From contig JAGMUV010000001.1 of assembly GCA_020744425.1 (NCBI GenBank), positions 2,790,001 to 2,854,000 of the forward strand: a stretch of DNA of 64,000 bases. The letters run 5' to 3'. Made by a program: the position numbers and the translations under genes. The first letter of the stretch is position 1; the number at the start of each line of letters is the position of its first letter. Shown one piece after another: positions 26,122 through 39,218 of the stretch. This DNA comes from Dactylonectria macrodidyma. Taxonomy: Eukaryota > Ascomycota > Sordariomycetes > Hypocreales > Nectriaceae. The notes below the pieces were generated by a model. The model worked only from the letters and a program-made list of their open reading frames with translations. It searched no databases and was not told the DNA's origin.

Positions 26122-29100
26122 TTTACTATAGTAAGTAATATTAAATAATAGTCTATTTAGAGTTTTTAAATAATACTAGCTTTTATCTAAAGCTATTTTA
26201 ATTTTATATAGCTCTTATTATCTAGGCTTAAACTTAGTTACTATAAAAAAGTCAGTTTTTTTAGAATTATTATATTATAATACTAAGTTACTAACCTTTA
26301 GTAAGGCTTTTTTTAAAGTATAAAGAAATCCTTAATCTTTCTTTATTACTTTCTTCTTTCTAAACTTAATAACCCTTTACTTTATAATCTTTATATCTTT
26401 ATTTTAAAAAAGAAAGAGTATAGATTCTAATTATAAATATTTAATTAGATATTTTTATATTCTTTTAAAGGATTATCTTTTATATAAGCATATCCTCTTC
26501 TAATAAGAAACTTAGTTTATACTTATATAATAAGTATATAAGAATATAACTATAGAATACTTTTAATAATACTCTATTTATAAATAGAATAATTAAGAGA
26601 TTAACTAACTAATTCTTAATCTTTAAAATATTTATTTTTTTAATATAAGATATAATATTATTATAATAAAATTAAATTAACTTATTTACTTTAGTATTAT
26701 ATATAGAAATATATATAGTTTATATACTTAAGTCTCTTAAAATATTTATAAAGCCTTATTAATATTCTAACTTATTATTAATAATTACTATAATATATAT
26801 TTTAAAGTAAGAAAAGATCTTTCTTAAGAATAAGTATATATAAGAGGCTTTAAGTAATTTAAGAGCTTTAGCTTTAATCTATTTAATAAGATTATATTTA
26901 GCTTTTAATAAATACTTCTTACTTTAAGACTCTTTAAAATATTAAGTATTTATATAAATCTTTATTATAAAATAGCTAAGTTTAGTAAGTATTATAAGTT
27001 CTTTAGTTTATTATATATTATAGATTTAATAAGTTTTATAAATTAGAATAGTTATATTTATATTCTTATAAAGGTTTAGCTAGTAATACTTTTCTTTTAA
27101 GAAGCTTATAATTTTCTCTTAGCTTTAATACTTATAGTCTTTATAATATAATTTAATTAAATACTTTTATATATCTTTATTCTTAATAACTAGCTTAAGA
27201 TTATAATTTAAGTAAGTTATTTATAATTATAAGGTTCTTTTATAAAAGAAGAACCTCTTTATTTTAAAGTAAAAGATATATATATACTTTATTTAATATA
27301 TCTTATAAGTATTACTAAGTCTATAAGAACTTCTTTAAGACCCTTAGTTTATTAGTATATTTATGTTTTAGTAATTTTAATAATAATTAAGATTCTTATT
27401 AAGTTTTTACTAAATTAATTATAATAGTATTTAATTATTAATTAATTAAAGCCTTAATATTTTCTTTAGCTTCTTAGTCTAATTAATTAAATAGGCTTAG
27501 TGATTTTTTAAATAGTCTATTAATTATTATATTCTTAATCCTAGGTATATATTAGACTATAAAGTTAAAAAGTAGTAAGTAATTAATCTATTTATTAATT
27601 AATGCTTTTAGAATATCTATCCCTTTCGTATTAAACTAATAGATTAATACTTAAGCATTTATCTTTAATATAAAATGAAATCTATATAAATATATATATA
27701 ATTATTTAATTAAAAGTAGAATGCTTTAATATTCTCTTTTTATAGTATTATAATTATATTTACTCTAAGTTTATGTATTAAATTTAAATTTTATTAAATA
27801 ATATTTATTATTTACTATTTATATAAGAATATAACCCTAACCTAATAGACTAATATTAGCTATAAGAATAACCTCCTTATAACTAGAAGATAAGTTTAAA
27901 AGAACTAAGATAAGTACTAATAATAATTTATCTTTTAATATTTATATAGCCTTAGCTTATAAATTACTTTAGTTAAATTTAGTATCTTTTTTTAATAAAC
28001 TTATTAATAGCTTTATAATAGTTATATATCTAGTAACTTATATCTTATAGTAGCTAGTAATTCTTAAAAATGCTCTAATTTCTATATTAGAGTTATAATA
28101 AGTCTACTTAGTAATTTTAATAACCTTAGCCTCTTTTAGCAATCTCCTATAAGTATTATAAAAATACTTAATTATTAGAGCAGTTTATTTATAAAACTGT
28201 AATTTTAATATAGAAATAGTATATCTAGCTAGTTTAATATTTAATAGAGTCTAATTTAGATTAATTAAATACTTTTTAATATACTATTTAACTCTTAGGC
28301 TAGCTTTTTTATTATTATAAGTTATAATAAGTCCCTTTATTATTATATTATTAAGAAAAGCTATATAAATAGTTAGTATTAAGTTAAATAAGATATAAGT
28401 AATAATCTTTATAAATTAGGCTATAGAGTTAGTCACTCCTTATAATAATATATATATCCTTAGTAAGCCTAATAGTATTATAAAAGTAATTAAATCCTTA
28501 CTTTCTTTAGCTAGACTAACTTAATTATACTTTAAGAAAAAGTCTAAAAGTAATAATATTTAATATATTACTATATTTATTAAGAATTCCTTAGTATTTA
28601 AAAGGCTTAAGCTATTATAAATAGTAATATAGTTTATCTTAGTAATTAAATTAATTAATTAGATTCCACTATCCTTTTTTATAATAAATATAAAGGGATT
28701 TTTATAAAAGCTATAGCCTTCTTTTAGAATACTTCTTTTAAATTACTAATAAAATAAGTTAATAACCTTTTAGTATAACGTACATAATAAGCATGCCAGT
28801 CAAACAAGCTTGCTAGACACTCATACTATATAGCTAAAAGTAATAATATCAGATTTTTAAAATAGGCTATATAATTATTAAAAATATAAAAAAATCGTTT
28901 TTAGATATTTAAAGAAAAAGAAAATAGTATAGTAATTTTCTTAAATTTTTAATTAGCTTATTATATATAAAATTAAGAAGGTACATAGTGCAAATAGGTT
29001 TTTTCTTAATAACTTTATTAAAAAAAATAAGTAAAATTTTATAAAAAGTTTTTATATAAGTTATTATATAATTAGCCTATATCTTAAGTTTTAGATATTT

Positions 29101-30604
29101 TAAGTATAGTTCAGACTTTTAAGAATTTTTTAAAAATTGTAATTTAAGGTATAAAATATAAGTGACTGGTATACTTATTTGACTGGCATGCTTATTATGT
29201 ATATTAATCCTAAAGAAATAAGAATACTGCTTACTTACTAAGCCTTATAAAAGATAACCTTAATAACTTATAATAAAGTAATTACTAAGTTAACTCTTTT
29301 ATAATCCTTAACATCTTCAGCTAATATAGCCTCCTTATTATATAAAATAGTACTAAATATATCTTATTCTTTTTTAAATAAAGTCTTATTTATTTAAGTA
29401 ACTATTTTTATTAACTATTCTTTTATTAATTAACTTCGTTTCTCTAGAATAGAGAATTTAAATATAAGAAAGTTAGAATACTTATATCCCTTTTCTATTT
29501 AAAAAGCAATTTCTACTATCTTCTTTAATTTCTAATAAAAGTCGCCCTTTAGTATTAAACTATTAAATAGTAAGTTATTAATTAAGTAGATCTTAATGCC
29601 TTTTTATTTAAAAAGAGTATTTACTTTAATATATTAAGTATTTTTATTAAAAAGTTAATTTCTCTTTAATCTCTTTTTCTTAGTAAAGTATTTTAATTAT
29701 TCTAATTCTTTTTATATATTAGTAATAGTATTAATATATTAAGTAATTATACTAATAATAAAGATTTAAATAATTTTAATAAAGTCTTCTTAAGAAAGTA
29801 TTTAACTCTTTTTAAAGATATTATTATCTTTTAATAAAAAGTTATTTAACTTATAAACTATTAGAGAATTAAGTATAAGTAATATTAATACTTTATATAT
29901 TACTTCTTTAAGTATAGTATATTATATTTAATTATTTTTATAATAAGTATAATTAAGTAAATATTATTTAAATTAAAATAGATTATAAATTATTCTTAAT
30001 TAATTAAATAATTAAATATATATCTATTAATTTAAATAAATAGTATCTTTAATATAAATAAAATTATAATTATTAAAAAGAGTACTATACATAGTTAAAT
30101 AAGTATATATATATTCTTAAAGTATAGAGTTATAAATACTTCTTTTATTATTAAGATCTTCTTTTTAAAATAAGAAGTTATAAAAGTACTAACTAGCTTA
30201 ATATTAAGGCTATAGTATTAAGCCTATTTATAAGAAATAAGATTCCTTTTTAAGTTTAAATTTACTAATACTTTTATTATAATACCTTTAAGAACTTTTA
30301 GCTAAATAATTAATTATAAAGTATCTTATAAGTATAATATCTTAAGTAAATTAGGTATATTTATAAAGTTAATTATTAAATTTAAAATTAATTAATTAAT
30401 TAAATTCTTTTTTAGTTTTATATAATCTTAAGAGTTATTAATAAAATAGACCTTTTTTTTATTATCTTTTTCTAAGTAATATTTTAAATAGAAGTACTTA
30501 AAAGTAAAGTTATTTAAATTAAGAGAATAATTTTTATTAAATAATTTAATTATAATAATAGTAAATTTAATATAATCTTTAAATAGATTCTTATTATCTT
30601 TATA
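26122..30604 (-). mobile_element. Gypsy-type element remnant, minus strand
   Basis: On the minus strand, about 28770-28100 reads as a reverse transcriptase of the Gypsy-related group whose catalytic box is F-I-D-D-I-P-I-K-G, seen here as F-L-N-N-I-I-I-K-G near 28310-28340. RNase H and tether follow at about 27900-27450 (I-A-N-x-S-L-L-G-Q-G-Y, then L-F-N-F-x-V-Q-Y-I-P-R-I-K-N). Sequence right of MITE copy 8 (29207-30604) is probably the protease/gag side, and integrase should lie toward 26122, but neither is clear. The tail of MITE copy 9 abuts it. Confidence 0.7.
28776..29206. mobile_element. MITE copy 8 (431 bp)
   Basis: Left end TAACGTACATAATAAGCATG, right end the inverse CATGCTTATTATGTATATTA. 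The subterminal pair (AAGCATGCCAGTC, AAGCTTGCTAGAC) is found again inverted at the right end. The central motif is AGTGCAAAT at 28987-28995, one transition from AGTGCGAAT. It is inserted upstream of the RT of the minus-strand Gypsy-type element. Confidence 0.85.
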
Positions 30605-31050
30605 TAACATACTTAATAAGTAAGTAAGCTAAATAAGTAAGTAGGCCATAAATACTATATACTAAAAAGAGCTAAACTTTAAAAATTTAAAACTAGCTAT
30701 TTAATTATTAAAAATAAAATAAAAAGAAAAATAATTATTTAATTAAAAAGAAAACTATATAATAATTTTTTTAGATTTTTAAAAACAATTCCTTTATATA
30801 GAAATAGCTAGGTATATAGTGCGAATAAGCATTTTTAATATAGCTTATTAAGTAATTTTTTAAAAAAGCTAAGAAAATTAATATTAATTTTCTAATATAT
30901 AATAGAGCTATTTTTATAATATTAGCTATTTTACTCTTAATTTGAATTTTAGAGAATATTTTAAAGATATTTTTATTTAAGGTATAAATACTAAGAAATT
31001 TCAAAGTAGCCCACTCGCTTGTTTAGCCTACTCACTTATTAAGTACGTTA
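30605..31050. mobile_element. MITE copy 9 (446 bp, subfamily C, inverted relative to copy 6)
   Basis: Ends TAACATACTTAATAAGTAAG and CTTATTAAGTACGTTA. The paired motifs AAGTAAGTAAGC/AAGTAAGTAGGC match copy 6 after RIP. AGTGCGAAT is at 30818-30826. Same length as copy 6 but in the opposite orientation. A 77-codon minus frame at 30771-31004 inside it is a chance opening. Confidence 0.86.
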
Positions 31051-31122
31051 TAGTAAAGAGCTTATAACTAATAAAAAGTCTTTAAATCTATTAGATTAAT
31101 TATTGTTATAAGAAAAGAGTAA

Positions 31123-32985
31123 TAATATATATACTAAGTGAATATCCTAAATAAGTGAATATTCTAAAAATCTCCTAATCTCTCTTTCTTCTATTTAATT
31201 AATTAATTTATAATTACTAAATATATCTTAATTTAATAAAGAGGCTAATATCCTTCTTACTCTTTAAGCTCTTTAAAATAACCTATTATTAAGCATTTAA
31301 TATACTATATTAATTTACTATATCTATAATAAAAAGCTAGAGCACTATTAGAAAGGCATTCGGTCTTAACGTACTATTATTCCTAAGTTATATAAGCTAT
31401 CTGATCTAAAAGAATAGATTATTATTCAATTCATTCTTAACCTAGATTCGTAAGGGTTTCTTTTATAATTATATAATATTAAAGAAATGGCTAACTGATT
31501 ACTTACTAATTATAATGCATTACCTATTAGTAAGCGCTAGGCTTCTAACTTTTTTAATAATAGTAAGAGCTTAAGATGCGTTATTTTTATAAATATAACT
31601 ATTAGAGGGCTAAATATAAAGATCTAATTAGTATTTATAATTAGTTTAAGCTTATAAAGAATATAATTATAAAATATAGTATTAATTTAATTAATATTTA
31701 TAACTTTAATAAGACTAGCTTTATAATAAGTATAATTATAAGTAGAATAGTTATTATAAGTATAGATAAGTATAAAAATCTAAAATCAGTTTAATTTAAA
31801 AACTAGAAATAAGTTATAATTATTTAAGTAATTAATATAAAAGGCTAAGCAATCTAGCTATTTATTATAATTATAAGCTAATATTACTTTACTAATTAAT
31901 ATTAAAAAAGTAACTTCTTAAGTAATTAGGCTATTATAATAATTTTAAATAGCTAAATTAATAATAAAATAGGTCTTTAATAGCTTAAGTACTTTAATTA
32001 ATATATAAAGAATTAATTAATTAATTACTATTATTTTTTAATCTTTAATAAGTATAAAAGTTATTACTTAATTAACTTTAAAAAATATTATAAATAGAAT
32101 AATATTATTATACTTTATATATTATTTTATTTATCTTATTTACTTTAGCTTTTTAATATTAAATGCTTTAAACTATTTAAAAAAGCCTATAAGTAAAAAA
32201 TTAAATAATTAATTAAATATTTTATAACTTATATTTTAAAAATTAAATTCTTTCTAGCCTTTTATATTACTTATTAAGCTATTATAATAATAAGTAATAT
32301 TAAAGGGGGTTTTTAAAGGACTAGACTTATTCCTTTAGACCTAGAAAATGTTATATTAAAGCTTAATATATAACTATAGACTCTAATACTTATAGAAGAG
32401 GAGGTTTACTTTTTTAACCCTTAGGTCTTAAAGACTCTAAAGACTATACTTAAGGCTAGCTCTTAATTTAAATATTTTAAAAGATAAATAAAAAGGCATT
32501 AGAGTAACTCTCTAATATTAATTCTTAAGATACTTAAGTTATTTTTAAAAAGAATAAAAGCAATAATGTATTAGAATGCTTTATTAAAAGCTAAGGTCTA
32601 GATTCTTTAATAAGTAAATAAGACTCTTAATAAGCAGTATAGGATTAAAAAAACCTACTTAACTAAAAGAGGAAAGATAACTCTAGATAAAGGAAGGGAT
32701 AAGATATATTAGAGAGATATTAATATATAAGTAGTAGCTAAATTATTAAAAAGTATTAGTTAGTAAAGGTTAGTACTATTAAGGGAAAGGCGCTATAGAA
32801 TATGTAAAAAGGTTAGTTATAATATAAAGACCTATTAGGCTATAATTAAAACCTTTAGAAAAGAGTATAATAATTAGTTTTAATTAATTAATTATATTAC
32901 TATAATTATATTAAGGTTTTAATCTTAAAGGTTAGGATTTTTAAAACATTCGCTTATTTAGGACATTCGCTTATTATGTATATTA
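31123..32985 (+). mobile_element. Pogo/Fot1 transposon, nearly full length (1863 bp), RIPed
   Basis: Terminal inverted repeats start TAATATATATACTAAGTGAA and end CGCTTATTATGTATATTA. Each contains a subterminal pair of AAG-(T/C)GAAT motifs 16 bp apart, the same layout as in the MITEs. Inside, reading through stops: the helix-turn-helix/CENP-B part I-I-Q-F-I-L-N-L-D-S-x-G-F near 31410-31450, the Y-N-F-(D) acidic motif near 31700-31715, degraded N-R-E-W region near 31800, and the L-L-x-L-D-G-H/P-P-H-S area degraded near 32030-32160. The tail toward 32480 matches the fragments at 59261-61157 and 62226-64000. Confidence 0.8.
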
Positions 32986-34599
32986 GTATATTAGCTATTA
33001 AATAGAACTTAAATTAATAATCTTTAGGATCTGAGTAGTATTTATTTAACTAAGTATTATTTCTAGAGTTTTCTTAAAGTTAAAATTCTAACTTTTAAAT
33101 ATATTTATTAAATTTATCTTAGCTATAGCTTATTTAAATTATTAAATAGCTAATTAAACTATAGTTTTTACCTTATTATTTATATAAAAATAAATAAAGT
33201 ATAAAAGCTATTACTTTTTAAATACTCTATTATTTTTAATAGTAATTTTAAAAGCTTTTATATAAGCTATAATATTTAATCTATTAAACTTATATCTTAG
33301 TCCTTATATTAAAGAATGAATTTAGATTAAAATACTTAAAGTAATATACTTAAGTTCTACTTCTAAGATATTTATTATAAGTATTATTATTATAGATTTA
33401 TTAGTTAATAATATTAATATTAAAAAGGATACTATCTCTATAAGATATAACTAAGGATAAATTCATTATTACTCTTTTTATTCTCTTTTAAACTGAGTTT
33501 TATAACTTTATAAAGAGTATTATTATAAAAGTAGTTAATTAAGTAAATATAAAAGTTAGAAAGTAAAAGTATACTTTAAGAATTAAATATTTTCTAAATT
33601 ACTTATTTTTATTCTTAGCTATAGTCTTAAAGATTAAGAGAGTTTTATATAAATCTATTTAAAGGAGATAACTAAAGTAATTAATAAGTCCTTTATAACT
33701 AATTATATAATTAATAAAATTATTAATAATATTAAAATATTAAATAATAAAAATAATATAAATAGTTTAAATAGTTTAAATCCTTCACCTTTAATACTTT
33801 TTAAGTAAATAATTATAAAGGAATATTAATAATTATTTAATTAATTATTTATAAGAGTTTAAACTCTTTTTAAGTTTTAACTTCTTATCTTATAATAGCT
33901 TTTTACTTTACTTTTATATTAGCTTTAATTATAAGTAGTATAATTAGTATATTATTAATACTAAGTAAAATACTTTATAGTATTAATAATAAATCTATTA
34001 TAAATTAATATAATAAATAAGAATAAAAAGTAATTTTAATTCTATTTTTAATAAAATTAATTAATTAACTAAAGATACTATATATTTTTAAATTAAAAGC
34101 ATTAAATAAGGTTATTTTTAGAATTAATTAAATATTCTATATCTTCTTAATCCTATATCCTTACCTATTTATATTACCTCTCTTTCTATACCTAACTTAG
34201 GTCTATATAATAGCTTAGAAGTATTATTACTTACTTAATTAATCTACTAATTAATAAAATTAATCAATTAATTAATTAATTAAATAAATAGCTTATCTCC
34301 TTATTATAACCTTTAAAATATATTAAGCAGGAGAATAAGAAAGATATTACTACTTAAAGTAATAGATACTATAAAGTAAGTAGGATATATAGTAAAGTAA
34401 GGATAGATAAGACTTATAAAATAAAATAGATAAAAAGAAGGCTAGAGCTATAATTAAGTATCTAATTTAAAAATAAATTAGATGTTTTAATTAATTAAAT
34501 AAATCTTATTATAATAATATTAAAAATAATTTAATAACTTAAAAATAAAGGTAAGTAAGAATATAATTAATTACTATCTGTATCTAAGTTATCTCTGCC
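32986..34599. other. Unassigned RIPed sequence
   Basis: AT-rich, with repeated TTAATTAATTAATTAA runs near 34260-34285. It may continue the minus-strand retroelement interrupted by MITE copy 9 and the pogo element. No gene or domain was recognised. Confidence 0.5.
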
Positions 34600-35997
34600 T
34601 TTTATCTCAGACTAACTCTAGTTATCCTTATTAATAGCCTTATTAAGACCGGCACTTAGGTTAGTCAGCCAATTAAAATTCCGGGTCATTCTAGCTAGTA
34701 GGCCCTCAGCCCTGACACACCGGCCCGGCCTATGCTAAATCCACCGCAAAAAATAGCCCCTTTAGGCCACAGCTTACACTTTAAAGCCCGTTAGTATCAG
34801 TTTATTAGGGGTATGTATTATCTTATAAGACTGGCTAAGGAAGCGGACTATACACTTATTTATAGTGATTGATATGCCCGGGATGTAGAAAACAGTAGAT
34901 ATATACTATATATAGTCAGACTAAGCATTGACCTAGCTAAAGATCCTACTGTAGAAGGTTATATCAGGGTTCGTATTAATAGTTGTGTGATTAAAGAGAC
35001 GGAGATGCTATAATATTAGCTAAAAACGCTATAAAGGCATCTATTTAATAATTAGATGCATAATATATATCTTTCCTGGCCTAGAAGCCTTCTAATAGTC
35101 TTTAATCTTTAGTTCTTTATAAATTCGCATATATATTAAGATTATAATCTATATATAGATTTCTAGAGAAGAGATTAGCATCTATTTAAGTAGCTATAAC
35201 TATAGCTTTAACTTGTGGCTTCTGGCTTCATACTGCTACAATAGGTAACTAACCCAGCTATTAGTATAGCCAACCCAGCTTTCTACTAGAAAAATAGGTA
35301 GGAATTCCTAGAATAGTAATAGCGGCTCTTGGGGAAAAGCTGTGATCGTAAGGGCCCGGCTTGGACCTAGGTCTATCGGCTTAAAGTTGTAGCCGCGGTC
35401 TGGAACCGGCTTTTCTATTGGCCGGCAGGTGTTATCAGCAGCTTGCTCGCAGCGGCTATTATTAATACGAATAAAGCTATTATTATCATAGGCATTGACT
35501 GCCTCGCTGCAGGCCTGTTGGGAATCCATGGGAATGTAAAGAACGTGTTGTATGACGAAATGTGTAGTGTTAATTCTGACCCCGCTCTAGGTCACTCCTT
35601 GTACCTCAGCTATCGCAAGGGTGATGTGGGGCTAGCCAAGGGGGTGGAGGCTTATGCCACTCAAAGGGATGGGTGCCATACTTTTAGCAACTCCCATTGG
35701 CTCAAATCACACCTGTTAGTGCACCGGTACGTGCTGGAATTCTGCCACATTCTTGCCAGCCGGCCGCTAAGCATTAGGCTCTTTGGCTGGGTTTTTTGAT
35801 AGGGCGTGCCATCCTGACTTTGGGCAGCCTGATTCATCTTATGATAAGAATGCATAAGCAGCAGAAGCTTATGGGATTATTTTTATTACGTTTATGTTAT
35901 TATCCTCGCTGATTTATGTCAAAGATTCAGGTCTGCTTATTGTTTGTGCGATTTCTCAAATGTTACCTGATGCATTTGCACCTCATGGTCTACCACC
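34600..35997. other. Transition from RIPed block to gene island
   Basis: GC content rises in steps from about 34600 and is normal from about 35300. 34620-34800 has mixed patches (GACACACCGGCCCGGCC near 34716). Open frames at 35308-35529 (-) and 35443-35799 (+) overlap each other in opposite directions, have no recognisable domain and no clear start context, so I do not call them genes. RIP leaking out of the repeats would explain the gradient. Confidence 0.5.
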
Positions 35998-37363
35998 CTA
36001 TATCGCATGTCTGCCCTCCACAATGGTTTCGCTCGTCACATAAATGTCCGTGTCGCTACCGAGGGGCCGCCGCGTGGCCTCATGGTAAGCTTGTTCAAAC
36101 TTCCCCGTGACCTGAACCGTCGTTCTCTGCTCACTGAACTTCCCATTCACCGTGCCCATCTCCCACGCCAGGTGCTCCTCGCTCTCGTGCATTTGCTGGA
36201 AGCCACCGGACCGAGTATGTGAAGTCCCCAGGACCGTTCTCCTTGTCCCACCGCCGGTGGTTCGCGATCTGGCGGCTCCGGTAGTGCTCTCCTCCGGAGT
36301 GCTGCGGAGGTTGATTCCGAGACATCTGAGAGCGGTGCGGTCGAATACGGGGCGGAGCATGGGGCTTGATGCCACCATGATGGCGATTCCAGCTTGGATT
36401 ATGGTGCTGATGAGTCCTCCAACGGCGATCTTTGATATGTTTTGGACGCCGATATAGATATAGTAGAGCCTTATGTATGAGAAAATAATTGTCCTGTGCA
36501 GTCGTGTTAGTAGAGAATAGAGATAAGGATGCAAGCTTCTCTCAGGTGACATCGGTATATATGGCGACGAGACGGCACGGCGAGAACTTACACAAAACCA
36601 GCCCCGAAAACGGCGACCAACGCCAGCTTGTGGGCCCGATTCATTTGCAAATCATACACCATCTTCATCGGCAGCGCCACGATAGCGACCTCAGATATAA
36701 TATCCAAGACGGCAACGGCTACGTAGGCCATGACGACGTCACCGCACCTTTCCGGCCTGGCTCCGCCCCAAGCGCTCTCCACGGGCTTGCAGATAGCGAA
36801 CGGGAGGATGATTCCATACATAGCCCAGCCAATGGACAGGACCGTTGCCGCCCAGGTCGCGATGATAAAGAATCGGCCTGCGGCGCGGAAGATTCGTCGG
36901 ATCATGCAGATGACGGCGACCTTGACGAAGCCCAGGCAGATGCTGTAGGCGATCTGGGTTGCGAGCATCAAGCGCAAGGATTTGCTCGAGACATCTGGGG
37001 AGAGTCGGAGCAAGTCGTTTCCAGCACAGCCGACGACGACAGCTATTATCTATAAGCACCTTATATACTAAAACATAAGGGGAATGAAATTAAGACATAC
37101 TGAGGATGGACAGGATGACCATTAAGTAGAATAGGACCTGTAATATATGTTAGAATAATGGCGTGTGCGCAGGCCATTCGTCATTCGTAAACGGACCTGG
37201 CCGGTAAAGTAGAAGTAATCCTCGATGTGGTACTTGGTTTTCCTGATGTTGCGGGAGATAATGCGCATTACTGTCCAAGCCATGGTGGAAACACCATGAT
37301 GACAGAAAGGGCAACGAGAGATTTCCCTTGTTGAGTGAAGGGGGGGTACGGCCCTATTATCAT
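35998..37363 (-). CDS. PTH11-like rhodopsin-domain membrane protein, possible N-terminal frameshift
   Basis: Four exons are inferred on the minus strand: 37363-37197, 37137-37101, 37042-36592 and 36493-35998. The introns are 59, 58 and 98 nt (donors GTCCGT, GTATGT, GTAAGT; acceptors ACAG, ATAG, ACAG; branch-like TTCTAAC and ACTAAC). The joined frame gives a multi-spanning protein with the typical order of fungal PTH11/rhodopsin-domain receptors: R-I-I-S-R-N-I ... H-I-E-D-Y, hydrophobic helices, a C-K-P-V-E-S-A-W loop, and A-S-S-P-M-L-R-P-V-F before a Ser/Thr/Gly-rich cytosolic tail. The family senses external cues at the plasma membrane. Oddity: helix 1 is split between two frames; starting at the ATG at 37363 needs a one-base shift near 37290, while the ATG at 37283 has a strong Kozak context (CCACCATGG) but loses half of helix 1. 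The first intron donor GTCCGT is unusual. Confidence 0.75.
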
Positions 37364-39218
37364 CGGTGCGGCCGAGGACTCGGCCGCCCGAACAGAGACG
37401 CTGTGACGAAGAGGGCTCATTTCCAGGGAGTTTCCAAGGGAATCGACAGCTCAAAGGCGCCGCGGGGGGATGGGAAAACCCCCGTAGCTATGTGACGGAC
37501 GAGACTCGAGACTGCTCCTGGTCGGTGGTAATACGTTATGCTTGATGGGTTGCGAGGTTCGAATGTGCCCAGATACGCCGCCAAGGTCCAATATGATCAG
37601 ATCCAAAACGATCAGGAGAAAACCGAGAAAGAAGAGAACAGCAGGAGGTCAGCATGTCGTCCTCAGTGACCCAAACCCTTGGGTTATTTACCGGGCAACT
37701 TGGCATGTCTGCGCTGCATTCAAGGGCTGGGGAGTAGCGAATACGGCAGCTCGGTTGGTCCAAGACGCCTCATCACAGATGTAAAGGGGTATACCGGACC
37801 TAAAGGCTCAGTGACATTTGTTTGTAAAATGTGCAGCGCCTGTGTTCATGCAAGCCACGACAGGATCTTCACACCCGTAGTCGAGTTACAAAAGCCAGCT
37901 ATCCGAAAACTCCCCCAATCATCGTCTAACGTGAATGCACATGAGTCAGGCGTTCATGAACCCGGTGTAGAGAGCTCTGAAGTCACTCGGAGGAGGTCAT
38001 GGCACAGACCTCCCGGCAAGATTTTCGCGTAGTGATTGCATCGTAACTTGGGGCCTTCTCTTGGGACGTTCTTCTCGGGATTACCCACTCGGATGGATTC
38101 TCGTTTAGCCCGGGACTGCTGTGGTATGTAGCATGTGCCAAAGCAGATTCCACATCGACTGGTAGGCCACCATGGGGACTAGAAAATTGACAATTGGTCG
38201 TATAATTGTCACGTCTAATTGCTTCGAAAATTCCCCTTGTTAAGCCGATCCGGGACATGCACCGGTCCCCGCGCACTAGGCCAAACCTAAAGGCTCCAGG
38301 AGTCAATATATATATGGCCCTGAACAGCCGGCCATGTTGCGTGGCTGACTCGAGATATATCTAGCTTAGAATCATGGTGTTTCCTTATCTAGCAAATCAC
38401 AGTACACCGGTGACTGTCGCTCCCAGATATAAGAACACACCGTAGCGTCCGGTGCCATGTTCTCTTCGCCTTATTGGAACCTCCATCCAATAAGCACCCT
38501 CTTGGTAGCAGCTCGCTCTCCGAGTCAGAGCTTTCTTCGAGTGAGATGACACTCTAGATTACATTTTGGCCAGTAGCGTCTCTCAGGCCGGCTGCTCCGG
38601 ACTAATATCTCATTGAACATCCTCATTGTTGAAGCAGGTAGCAACGCCAACGACCGAGACCTTGTCGGGCTAAAATCGACCAATGACCATCTTGGCGACT
38701 CTGACTGAGCCTGCTATGCTGAGCCACAATCGAAGAGGCCTCCCCTTGCGCCCTGTATAGCATCACGAGCGCCCTTTTTATCTCCGAGTCTCATACGCCG
38801 ACCAATTACGCAACTGCCGACCTGCCTTTTCCACTATCTTAATGTGGAACCCGTGGCTCGATCCCTCCAAGACCCTGTTGTCAGCCGAAGCGCTCACAAC
38901 CCCCCGACATCCTAATCTCGTATTATTGGCCAGGATCCTGGTGCTGTAGATGGGGGGGCTCGTCAACTCTTCAATATGGATACGGATGTTACTGGTTTCT
39001 GGGTTCAAAGGCTTTGCTGTGGGACTGGGAGTATGGGCACAGGGATGTACAGGAACTGGGGGATGATGTTGTGAATGTGATGAAGAGCGAAGGGTGGGAG
39101 GTTGAGGGGGATGGCATTAAGGGGTTTGATGCTGCTGAGGTGTTCAAGGAGCATCTAAAGGACAGTTACACTTACTATACAGAATAACTGTCTATCTCAA
39201 ATGTCTAATTTTCTACAT
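37364..39218. other. Intergenic region, 1.85 kb
   Basis: No confident gene. Frames at 37542-37784, 37679-38032 (+) and 37983-38306 (-) overlap and lack recognisable domains. At about 38960-39184 a plus-strand frame without an ATG ends in a coding-like stretch (A-L-L-W-D-W-E-Y-G-H-R-D-V ... Y-T-Y-Y-T-E, stop at 39185), which could be the 3' end of a lost gene. I do not recognise it. The rest presumably contains the PTH11-like promoter and the NmrA-like terminator. Confidence 0.4.

Larger units (their letters stand above)
1..34600. repeat. RIP-mutated AT-rich repeat block (left)
   Basis: A continuous block of roughly 20-25% GC by eye. Residual C is almost always followed by T or C and residual G preceded by A or G, so CpA, TpG and CpG are almost absent while TpA is abundant. 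This is the signature of fungal repeat-induced point mutation. No long open frame survives, yet degraded Gypsy and pogo proteins can be followed by reading through TAA/TAG codons where CAA/CAG once stood. The individual elements are listed separately. Short ORFs here are chance openings in degraded elements, not genes. Confidence 0.93.

Noticed and set aside
30771..31004. 77-codon minus frame
   Set aside because: Lies wholly within MITE copy 9; no coding signal.
36489..37055. 188-codon plus frame
   Set aside because: Antisense to the spliced PTH11-like exons, which explain the region better.
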